A stretch of 5,258 nucleotides of DNA from Bacteroides ovatus (GTDB lineage Bacteria; Bacteroidota; Bacteroidia; Bacteroidales; Bacteroidaceae). Below the pieces are notes generated by a model that saw only the letters and a list, made by a program, of their open reading frames with translations, was not told the DNA's origin and did no database searches. Every line of letters starts with the position of its first letter. The first letter of the stretch is position 1. The position numbers and the translations under genes are program-made. The DNA lies in assembly GCA_030844565.1 (NCBI GenBank), contig JAUUNK010000304.1:1-5258 (forward strand). Direction: 5' to 3'. This document shows, one piece after another, positions 1-5,258 of this stretch.

Positions 1-656
1 GCTTGAGTGCTTCGGCAGATATTTATCATCGTTTTGGTGCGTTTCAGGTTAACTTTTTGGTAGAAGGATTTTATACAAAGTTATCAGATGTATTTGCCCT
101 TACCGACGGAGAGGTAGTGGATGGAATCCTGACACGTACACGCTACAATGCACCGGGAGCCCGTGTGATGGGACTGACATTGGAAGGAAAGATGGCGTAT
201 CTGACTAAATTCCAGGTTCAGGCAGGAGTCACCCTGCAACAGAGCCATTATAGCGAACCGCATGTATGGAACAAAGAAGCTCCGGCTGTAAAGAAAATGA
301 TGCGTACACCGAATACTTACGGTTATTTTACAGCAACCTATACCCCGATAAAACCATTATCTATCGCTCTTTCCGGTACATATACCGGTTCGATGCTGGT
401 TCCCCACGAACCAGTTCCGGGATTCCTTGAAAAACCGATAACGGTGAATACGAAGGACTTCTTCGATATCGGTTTGAAGGCTGCCTATGATTTCAAACTT
501 TACAAGTCGATGAACTTGCAGGTAAATGCCGGTGTACAGAATATTTTCAATGCCTACCAGAACGACTTCGACAAAGGGGCTGACCGTGACTCCGGTTATA
601 TCTATGGTCCGTCATTGCCGAGAAGTTTCTTTGCCGGAGTGAAGATAAGTTATTAA
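1..656 (+). CDS. TonB-dependent outer-membrane receptor, C-terminal part (5' end outside window)
   Basis: This is the last ~218 residues of an outer-membrane beta-barrel receptor that would import a ligand using TonB/ExbBD energy. The frame is open to the left edge, so the TTG at position 3 is an internal Leu codon and not a start; the matching residue in the downstream paralogue is Phe554. What is visible are alternating amphipathic barrel strands and the terminal strand ending FFAGVKISY, with the C-terminal aromatic residue typical of BamA-inserted barrels. Hand alignment to residues 554-779 of the receptor at 1236-3575 gives about 67% identity (roughly 146 of 217). The last 22 residues are identical, and divergence is concentrated in two probable surface loops. 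The plug and N-terminal domains lie outside the window, so the substrate cannot be read from this fragment. The gene ends with TAA at 654-656; no clear terminator follows. Confidence 0.93.
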   Translation, partial: LSASADIYHRFGAFQVNFLVEGFYTKLSDVFALTDGEVVDGILTRTRYNAPGARVMGLTLEGKMAYLTKFQVQAGVTLQQSHYSEPHVWNKEAPAVKKMMRTPNTYGYFTATYTPIKPLSIALSGTYTGSMLVPHEPVPGFLEKPITVNTKDFFDIGLKAAYDFKLYKSMNLQVNAGVQNIFNAYQNDFDKGADRDSGYIYGPSLPRSFFAGVKISY

Positions 657-689
657 AATTCGGTTAAGATTTAAAATCGTTATAAATAG

Positions 690-714
690 GGATTGTTTTG
701 CATGGAGACAATCC
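690..714. promoter_or_regulatory. Operator-like inverted repeat overlapping the promoter
   Basis: GGATTGT at 690-696 and ACAATCC at 708-714 form a perfect 7-bp inverted repeat with an 11-nt spacer. It covers the -33 element and fills the space up to the -7 element, where a repressor dimer would block RNA polymerase. It matches no operator consensus that I know for this phylum, so the regulator is unknown. A chance dyad is possible. Confidence 0.35.
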
Positions 715-723
715 TTATCTTTG
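693..723 (+). promoter_or_regulatory. Bacteroides-type promoter for the His-rich protein/receptor unit
   Basis: TTG at 693-695 serves as the -33 element and TATCTTTG at 716-723 matches the Bacteroides -7 consensus TAnnTTTG exactly. The gap of 20 nt is within the range usual for the primary sigma factor of this group. Transcription would begin around 730, leaving a leader of about 50 nt before the ATG at 781. The same 9-mer TATCTTTGC recurs in the promoter of the CDF gene on the other strand. Confidence 0.75.
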
Positions 724-780
724 CAAAAAACAAACTAAACCTTGACTTAGGTGCACAGAATAAATGTGCAAGATGACCGA

Positions 781-1122
781 ATGAAACAATTGTACCTACA
801 TATAATGAAGTGGTTTCTGCCTGTACTGTTTATCTCGTACATGGCAGGAATCACTTTGTTTACTCACTCCCATGTGGTCAACGGGGTTACAATTGTCCAT
901 TCACATCCATTTAAAAAAGGCAGCGAACATAGCCATACGACGGTTGAATTCCAACTAATTCATCTCTTGAGTCATGTGTTGGTGACCGACAGCGGTTTGA
1001 TACCAACATTCTCTGTTGCTGCTTTATCTCTATTATGCATCCTGTTTGTCCGCCCGCAAATTGAGCAATTTTACCGTTCTTGTCCGGGCGTAATATCTCT
1101 TAGAGCACCTCCTATCGCTTAG
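781..1122 (+). CDS. Small His-rich membrane protein with three HSH motifs
   Basis: The protein has 113 residues from the ATG at 781. I prefer this start to the in-frame GTG at 751, because the GTG is rare as a start, lies close to the predicted transcription start, and would add ten polar residues before the hydrophobic segment. Another in-frame ATG at 805 is possible. A hydrophobic segment at residues 11-27 (signal anchor or signal peptide) leads into a polar stretch with HSH at 29-31, 40-42 and 50-52, plus His61 and His65. A second hydrophobic segment spans about 73-91, and the protein ends in SLRAPPIA. Paired His residues of this kind are plausible ligands for zinc, copper, nickel or a similar ion. 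The gene lies 113 nt upstream of the complete receptor and probably shares its transcript. I recognise the general type (short His-rich membrane proteins beside TonB-dependent receptors) but no named family. A metal-sensing, chaperone or delivery role is inference. Confidence 0.85.
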   Translation: MKQLYLHIMKWFLPVLFISYMAGITLFTHSHVVNGVTIVHSHPFKKGSEHSHTTVEFQLIHLLSHVLVTDSGLIPTFSVAALSLLCILFVRPQIEQFYRSCPGVISLRAPPIA

Positions 1123-1235
1123 TCTATCTTTTTGGGGGAACAGTATTAATGTATTAGGATCAACGATTAACGATCGCTGCTTCCCTTTCCCTTTATTATT
1201 ATTTTTCGAATTAAAACATTAAAAGACTAACGACA

Positions 1236-3575
1236 ATGAAGAAATATCTTTTAGTCCTGGTCGGCCTGTGCTGTGTCTTGTCATACGCATTGGCTGAACG
1301 TCCGGACTACCCTGAACTGAAGAAATCCGATGCGAATATAATAGGTCATGTACTGGATAAAAAAACGAAAGAACATCTTCCGTACATCACTATCGCACTG
1401 AAAGGAACGACCATAGGAACCGTGACCGATGCTACCGGGCATTATTTTTTGAAGAATTTGCCGGAAGGAAATTTTATACTGGAAGTTAGTTCAGTAGGTT
1501 ACAAGACAGTGACCCGCAACGTAACTCTGAAAAAAGGAAAGACACTGGAAGAAGATTTTGAAATAGAAGAGGATGCGATTGCTCTCGACGGAGTAGTAGT
1601 TTCCGCCAACCGGAGTGAAACGACACGTCGTATGGCTCCTACTTTGGTGAATGTTGTCGACCTGAAACTTTTTGAAACCACCAACTCTTCCACTTTATCA
1701 CAAGGACTGAACTTCCAGCCCGGAGTGCGTGTGGAGACAAATTGCCAGAATTGTGGCTTCCAGCAAGTCCGCATCAATGGTCTGGACGGACCATATACAC
1801 AAATTCTGATAGATTCGCGTCCCGTATTCAGCGCCCTTTCCGGAGTGTATGGACTGGAACAGATTCCTGCCAGTATGATTGAACGTGTAGAAGTGATGCG
1901 TGGGGGAGGCTCCGCCTTGTTCGGTTCTTCAGCTATTGCAGGAACGATTAATATAATCACCAAAGAGCCTTTACGTAATTCGGGTCAGCTGTCGCACACC
2001 ATAACTTCTTTAGGAGGAAGCTCCTCATTCGATAACAACACCTCGCTGAATGCTTCATTGGTGACGGACGATCATCGTGCCGGATTGTATATCTTTGGTC
2101 AGAACCGTTATCGGTCGGGATATGATTATGACGGAGACGGATTTACCGAACTGCCCAAATTGAAGAATCAGACAGTGGGTTTCCGCTCTTATCTGAAAAC
2201 AAGTACTTATTCCAAACTGACCTTTGAATATCACCACATGCAGGAATTCCGTCGTGGAGGGGATATGTTGAACCGTCCTCCTCACGAAGCGCATATTGCG
2301 GAGCAGTTGCAACATTCTATTGATGGTGGAAGTTTGAAATTCGATTATTTCTCTCCGGATGAAAAGAACCGTCTAAGTGTTTTTGCATCGGCTGCCAATA
2401 CAGACCGGGACAGTTATTACGGACCGGGTAACGATCCTCTGAAAGCCTATGGAAAGACAACGGATTTAACCGCTATGGGTGGTGCACAATACGTACATAC
2501 GTTTGACAAGTGCTTTTTTATGCCTTCTGATCTCACGGCAGGGCTTGAATATAACCGTGACCGCCTAAAAGATAACATGTGGGGATATAACCGTCACACG
2601 GATCAGACGGTGAATATTTACAGTGCTTTTCTGCAGAACGAATGGAAGAACGACCGTTGGGGGATTCTGATTGGTGGTCGTCTGGATAAGCATAATATGG
2701 TGGATAATGTGATCTTTAGTCCCCGTGCCAACTTGCGTTTTAATCCTACCCAGAATATTAACCTGCGTTTAAGCTATTCTTCCGGATTTCGTGCTCCGCA
2801 GGCTTTTGATGAGGATATGCATATTGAAAATGTGGGCGGAACGGTGGCTATGATCGAGCGTGCAAAGGATTTGAAAGAAGAGAAATCCCAAAGTTTCAGT
2901 GTTTCTGCAGATATGTATCATCGTTTCGGAGCATTCCAGACGAATTTGTTGATTGAGGGTTTTTATACAAGACTGACCGATGTTTTTGTATTGGGCAAAC
3001 CTTACGACCGTGGTGATGGTATATTAGTGAAAACACGTAGCAATGGCCCCGGTGCTAAAGTGATGGGATTGACACTGGAAGGTAAAGTGGCTTATCTTTC
3101 TATCCTGCAAATACAAGCGGGATTAACTTTACAACGTAGCCGGTACGATGAACCGCATAAGTGGCATGACGATGCACCGGCAGAAAAGAAGATTTTCCGT
3201 ACTCCCGATACATACGGTTATTTCACTGCTACTTGTACCCCCATCAAACCTTTATCTATTGCTTTGTCAGGAACCTATACCGGCAGGATGTTGGTGCAAC
3301 GTATGGATATCACCGCCGAGAATGCCGAACTGGGTAAAATGCCTGAAAGAAAAGCGGAAGCAATCAGAACACCTCGTTTCTTTGATTTGGGAGTGAAACT
3401 GGCTTATGACTTCAAGTTATACAAAACGGTTGATTTGCAATTAAACGGCGGAGTTCAGAATATTTTTGAGTCTTATCAGAAGGACTTTGACAGAGGAGCT
3501 AACCGGGATTCCGGTTATATTTACGGTCCTTCTTTGCCGAGAAGTTTCTTTGCCGGAGTAAAGATCAGCTATTAA
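1236..3575 (+). CDS. TonB-dependent outer-membrane receptor with carboxypeptidase-regulatory-like N-terminal domain
   Basis: A complete 779-residue receptor. A signal peptide spans residues 1-20, with a likely cut after ALA. A CarboxypepD_reg-like beta-sandwich follows at about 34-112 (IIGHVLDKKTKEHLPY through FLKNLPEGNF). A TonB-box-like stretch, LDGVVVSA, lies at 117-124. The plug domain covers about 130-245 with family-typical VRINGLDGPYTQILIDSRP and ERVEVMRGGGSALFGSSAIAG. The barrel runs from about 255 to the terminal Tyr779, with SGFRAPQAFDED at 517-528. The plug carries a CxxC pair, Cys170 and Cys173. This is the siderophore/heme/vitamin/metal type of receptor (COG4771-like); no SusD partner follows, which argues against glycan uptake. 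The 113-nt leader (1123-1235) has no terminator, no cobalamin-riboswitch features and only a poor promoter match (TATCTTTT at 1125), so co-transcription with the His-rich gene is likely. The substrate is unknown; a metal chelate is inferred from the neighbour. Confidence 0.95.
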   Translation: MKKYLLVLVGLCCVLSYALAERPDYPELKKSDANIIGHVLDKKTKEHLPYITIALKGTTIGTVTDATGHYFLKNLPEGNFILEVSSVGYKTVTRNVTLKKGKTLEEDFEIEEDAIALDGVVVSANRSETTRRMAPTLVNVVDLKLFETTNSSTLSQGLNFQPGVRVETNCQNCGFQQVRINGLDGPYTQILIDSRPVFSALSGVYGLEQIPASMIERVEVMRGGGSALFGSSAIAGTINIITKEPLRNSGQLSHTITSLGGSSSFDNNTSLNASLVTDDHRAGLYIFGQNRYRSGYDYDGDGFTELPKLKNQTVGFRSYLKTSTYSKLTFEYHHMQEFRRGGDMLNRPPHEAHIAEQLQHSIDGGSLKFDYFSPDEKNRLSVFASAANTDRDSYYGPGNDPLKAYGKTTDLTAMGGAQYVHTFDKCFFMPSDLTAGLEYNRDRLKDNMWGYNRHTDQTVNIYSAFLQNEWKNDRWGILIGGRLDKHNMVDNVIFSPRANLRFNPTQNINLRLSYSSGFRAPQAFDEDMHIENVGGTVAMIERAKDLKEEKSQSFSVSADMYHRFGAFQTNLLIEGFYTRLTDVFVLGKPYDRGDGILVKTRSNGPGAKVMGLTLEGKVAYLSILQIQAGLTLQRSRYDEPHKWHDDAPAEKKIFRTPDTYGYFTATCTPIKPLSIALSGTYTGRMLVQRMDITAENAELGKMPERKAEAIRTPRFFDLGVKLAYDFKLYKTVDLQLNGGVQNIFESYQKDFDRGANRDSGYIYGPSLPRSFFAGVKISY

Positions 3576-3578
3576 TCG

Positions 3579-3732
3579 GTCATAAAAATAGTTTCCCGGC
3601 ACGGTACTTTTTGTTTCCTGCGTTGAAACACTTTGTTTCAAATAGTGAAACGATTTGTTTCACACCGGGAAACACTTTGTTCCAAGCCTTGAAACTAAAA
3701 GTTTCAAGCGGCTGAAACTAATATGTCGTATA
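3579..3732. repeat. 22-bp phased array of GAAAC-N5-GTTTC palindromes
   Basis: About seven degenerate units repeat with an exact 22-bp period. GTTTC half-sites start at 3591, 3613, 3635, 3657, 3679 (degenerate, GTTCC) and 3701; GAAAC half-sites start at 3625, 3647, 3669, 3691 and 3713. Units 1, 2 and 4 are full hairpins: TTGAAAC/GTTTCAA (3623-3641), GTGAAAC/GTTTCAC (3645-3663) and CTTGAAACT/AGTTTCAAG (3688-3708). The outer units keep only one half. Between units 1 and 2 the outermost pair changes from T-A to G-C on both sides, so pairing is preserved. It lies in the gap between convergent genes. It could be a binding array for a dimeric protein, a set of RNA hairpins in the receptor's 3' end, or a decayed intergenic repeat family. 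The period is too short for CRISPR. Confidence 0.8.
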
Positions 3733-3774
3733 GAGACTTGTTCTTTTCTCCTTGTTAATCATTGATTGATCGGG

Positions 3775-3878
3775 CGGTGATAGGTGATAGATGCGGTGAT
3801 AGGTTGCAAACAACCTGTCACCACCCCTGAAATCCCCATGAATAAGAGCTTTTGGAAGTGTCGGTGATAGGTGATAGA
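3775..3878. repeat. CGGTGATAGGTGATAGA direct repeats
   Basis: The 17-mer CGGTGATAGGTGATAGA occurs at 3775-3791 and identically at 3862-3878, 87 bp apart. A shortened copy, CGGTGATAGGT, lies at 3794-3804. Each 17-mer is itself a short tandem of GGTGATA. The copies flank a strong hairpin. The family differs in sequence from the adjacent 22-bp array. It may be a dispersed intergenic repeat of the genome, which this window alone cannot show. Confidence 0.75.
3795..3822. other. 12-bp stem-loop within the GGTGATAGG repeats
   Basis: GGTGATAGGTTG (3795-3806) pairs with CAACCTGTCACC (3811-3822) around a 4-nt CAAA loop. All 12 positions pair, one of them as a U-G wobble on the plus strand. No T-run follows on either strand, so it is not a textbook intrinsic terminator. 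It could still stabilise or end the 3' end of the receptor or transporter mRNA. Confidence 0.65.
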
Positions 3879-3910
3879 GGAAAGTGAAAGAAACTCTGTG
3901 TAGAGATGGA

Positions 3911-4825
3911 TCAAACCATATCTTTATCGACCCCGAATTTTTCTCCTGTCTGACATTTACCGGCAGGTTCCACATGTACCAGAATGTCATATACATTATC
4001 TACCGAATTAATGATGCTCTTCTCCACTGCATCGGCAATCTCATGGGCTTGCGTGATCGTGATTTGTGGATTCACTTCTATATCAAGGGTAATCATATAG
4101 AGATTCCCTATCATTCGTGACCGGACGCGATGCGGATTACTGGCACCGGGCACTTTCTCTACAGCCTCGAATATCTTATTATATACATTGACATCTTTCA
4201 CCCCGTCCATTAGCTCCACATTGGAATCAATGAAGATGCTGATGGAAGATTTGATGATAAAGAGACTGATTATCAATCCTGTTATCGAATCGAGTATCGG
4301 CAATTTGAAGATAAAAGTAAATATCAATCCTAACAAAACACTGGTTGAAATGACAACATCATTACGCATATTGATAGCGTTTGCCGTGAGCATGGAACTG
4401 TTGATCTTCTTTCCCTGTTTGTACTGGTATGAAGCCAGTAAGAGTTTACCGATAATAGAAAATATAGTGACATAGATGGCGATAGCCGATGGTATCTCTT
4501 TCACTTCATCTGAAAAGATGTTTTTAGTGGATGATAGCAACATTTGTACACCGGCATAAAATATCACGAGTGATAGAATCTTTGTTGCGATCCCTTCCGC
4601 TTTCTCATATCCGAATACATATTTCTTTGAAGGAGGGCGGTTGATGAGGCGTGCCGTAAAAATCATAACGATAGAGATAACGACGTCGGTTGCCGAGTCG
4701 ATACCGTCGCCGACTACGGCTAAACTACCGGCAAATAAACCGATTATGATTTTGGATACGGACAAGATTGCATTGCCAATTGTGCTGATCCACGAGGTTG
4801 TGATTAGTATTTTCTCTCTTGACAT
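3911..4825 (-). CDS. Cation diffusion facilitator (CDF) family metal transporter
   Basis: An inner-membrane divalent-cation exporter of 304 residues, a normal length for bacterial CDF proteins, which swap cytoplasmic metal for protons as dimers. Six transmembrane segments lie at about 8-30, 35-58, 80-98, 112-132, 146-170 and 176-198. The helix-2 site is SLAVVGDGIDSATD with Asp43 and Asp47 (DxxxD). The conserved FGYEKAE follows at 71-77. Helix 5 has ANAINMRND with Asn152 and Asp156, so the usual HxxxD of zinc exporters is NxxxD here. A cytoplasmic ferredoxin-like domain spans about 205-290 with PHRVRSR, the LDIEVNP strand (247-253), AHEIAD (260-265) and HVEP (284-287). The helix-5 change argues against a standard zinc exporter; manganese, iron or another ion is possible. 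It is convergent with the receptor and divergent from the glycosidase, so it is probably monocistronic. The start ATG at 4823-4825 follows a ~35-nt leader. Confidence 0.93.
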   Translation of the reverse strand: MSREKILITTSWISTIGNAILSVSKIIIGLFAGSLAVVGDGIDSATDVVISIVMIFTARLINRPPSKKYVFGYEKAEGIATKILSLVIFYAGVQMLLSSTKNIFSDEVKEIPSAIAIYVTIFSIIGKLLLASYQYKQGKKINSSMLTANAINMRNDVVISTSVLLGLIFTFIFKLPILDSITGLIISLFIIKSSISIFIDSNVELMDGVKDVNVYNKIFEAVEKVPGASNPHRVRSRMIGNLYMITLDIEVNPQITITQAHEIADAVEKSIINSVDNVYDILVHVEPAGKCQTGEKFGVDKDMV

Positions 4826-4866
4826 TGAAGTGACTCTTTATAATTGTTTGTAATGGGATTGGGGAG

Positions 4867-4874
4867 CAAAGATA
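4867..4874 (-). promoter_or_regulatory. -7 promoter element for the CDF gene
   Basis: On the minus strand this reads TATCTTTG, an exact match to the Bacteroides -7 consensus TAnnTTTG. Transcription would start near 4860, about 35 nt before the ATG. At the expected -33 distance (around 4895-4898) there is no TTTG, so the promoter may be weak or need an activator. Confidence 0.55.
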
Positions 4875-5009
4875 AACATTAATAGGAGTCTGTGATATGA
4901 AGTCGCAAAAAACTTTTTCTGCCTTTTTAGTAGTTTATACGTTTTAGTTGTATTATATATAGATGGTCAATTAAAAACAGGACAATTAATTTATTAAATA
5001 GTTAACCGC

Positions 5010-5258
5010 ATGTTCAAAAAACTAAGTAGCTCTTTTCTCATTGTGTCAGCTTGTATTTTTTCTTCTTGCACGCCTACCGTCAAGCAAGAGATTGCAATCT
5101 TACCTACCCCCGTTAGTCTGACCGAGCAGTCTGGCTCGTTTGTTTTAAAAGATGGAATGAAGATTGGGGTTTCCGATCAGTCCTTGTTTCCGGCTGCCGG
5201 GTATCTGCAGGAGATTCTTCGGAATGTCATATCGTCTTCTGTTGAAGTCACTACCGAT
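5010..5258 (+). CDS. Lipoprotein beta-N-acetylhexosaminidase, N-terminal part (probable GH20; 3' end outside window)
   Basis: The first 83 residues of a secreted lipoprotein; the frame stays open to the right edge. ATG at 5010 is the first start after an in-frame TAA at 4995. Lys3-Lys4 and a hydrophobic stretch precede two candidate lipidation cysteines: Cys20 (FSSC), favoured by the normal hydrophobic length, and Cys15 (VSAC), which fits the lipobox better but leaves a short core. The segment ILPTPVSLTEQSGSFVLKDG (31-50), followed by KIGVSD and a helix GYLQEILRN, resembles the N-terminal non-catalytic domain of GH20 beta-N-acetylhexosaminidases, which remove terminal GlcNAc/GalNAc from host or dietary glycans. 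The catalytic Asp-Glu pair is beyond the window, and similar N-terminal domains precede other glycosidases (for example GH84), so the family is probable, not proven. The promoter is unclear; TACGTTTT at 4938-4945 is a near match to a -7 element. Confidence 0.75.
   Translation, partial: MFKKLSSSFLIVSACIFSSCTPTVKQEIAILPTPVSLTEQSGSFVLKDGMKIGVSDQSLFPAAGYLQEILRNVISSSVEVTTD

Larger units (their letters stand above)
3576..3910. other. Gene-free gap between convergent genes
   Basis: This 335-nt gap separates the 3' ends of the receptor (plus strand) and the CDF transporter (minus strand). Short open frames cross it but have no credible protein features and read straight through the repeats. Its content is the 22-bp palindrome array (about 3579-3732), a plain AT-rich stretch with a minor palindrome AATCA-T-TGATT (3757-3767), and the CGGTGATAGG repeats (3775-3878). 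No classical hairpin-plus-T-run terminator is seen for either gene, so the repeats may take over 3'-end structure for one or both transcripts. Confidence 0.8.

Noticed and set aside
751..780. GTG at 751 as start of the His-rich protein
   Set aside because: It adds ten polar residues before the hydrophobic segment and lies only about 20 nt from the predicted transcription start; ATG at 781 gives a normal membrane-protein N-terminus.
1123..1235. Cobalamin or other riboswitch in the receptor leader
   Set aside because: The leader is only 113 nt and shows no B12-box-like sequence or extended helices; only weak 4-bp pairings were found around AACGATTAACGATCG.
1499..1963. Open frame of 154 codons antisense to the receptor
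   Set aside because: It lies opposite the conserved regulatory-like and plug domains, has no start context, and its composition is that of an antisense shadow.
2061..2325. His-rich barrel segment of the receptor as a metal site (His333, 334, 350, 353, 360)
   Set aside because: The residues lie in a stretch that, from memory, is generally conserved in this receptor type, and no spacing typical of a known metal site stands out.
3148..3396. Open frame of 82 codons in another frame inside the receptor
   Set aside because: It overlaps conserved barrel strands shared with the upstream paralogue, so the receptor frame is the real one.
3591..3618. Intrinsic terminator for the receptor (CCG-GCA-CGG followed by a T-run near 3608-3612)
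   Set aside because: The stem is only 3 bp; it is better explained as part of the 22-bp array.
3579..3732. CRISPR array, because GTTTC and GAAAC are common CRISPR repeat ends
   Set aside because: The period is 22 bp with no separate spacers, the units are degenerate, and no cas genes are present.
3718..3996. Open frame of 92 codons on the minus strand
   Set aside because: It translates the GGTGATAGG repeats and overlaps the end of the CDF gene; the protein has no recognisable features.
4938..4945. TACGTTTT as the promoter of the glycosidase gene
   Set aside because: It misses the final G of the -7 consensus and no TTTG lies at the right distance upstream, so it was not listed as a feature.

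Overview
The window looks like chromosomal DNA from a gut-type Bacteroidales bacterium, most likely Bacteroides or a close relative. Three things point there: TonB-dependent receptors with an N-terminal carboxypeptidase-regulatory-like domain, two promoters carrying the Bacteroides -7 element TAnnTTTG, and a lipoprotein glycosidase start. Starts also lack strong Shine-Dalgarno sequences and sit in A-rich leaders. The species cannot be fixed from the sequence alone.

Layout, left to right. (1) 1-656 is the C-terminal end of a TonB-dependent outer-membrane receptor cut by the window edge. (2) 657-780 is a short intergenic stretch with a convincing Bacteroides-type promoter (TTG at 693-695, 20-nt gap, TATCTTTG at 716-723), overlapped by a 7-bp inverted repeat that could be an operator. 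(3) 781-1122 is a small His-rich membrane protein with three HSH motifs. (4) 1236-3575 is a complete 779-residue TonB-dependent receptor, about two-thirds identical by hand alignment to the truncated receptor at the left edge. (5) 3576-3910 is a gene-free gap between convergent genes. It holds two unrelated repeat families: a strictly 22-bp-phased array of GAAAC/GTTTC palindromes, then CGGTGATAGGTGATAGA repeats with a 12-bp hairpin. (6) 3911-4825 on the minus strand is a cation diffusion facilitator (CDF) transporter with a non-standard transmembrane metal site. (7) 4826-5009 is a divergent promoter region. (8) 5010 to the right edge is the start of a lipoprotein, probably a family 20 beta-N-acetylhexosaminidase.

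How the genes may work together (inference). The small His-rich protein and the complete receptor probably form one transcription unit from the 693-723 promoter. The two paralogous receptors with a metal-ligand-rich membrane protein between them suggest an outer-membrane uptake locus for a metal or metal complex; the substrate is not determinable here. The convergent CDF exporter could make this a metal-homeostasis neighbourhood, but nothing in the sequence links its regulation to the receptors. The glycosidase appears to be the start of an unrelated glycan-degradation unit. The least explained part of the window is the 22-bp phased palindrome array at about 3579-3721.
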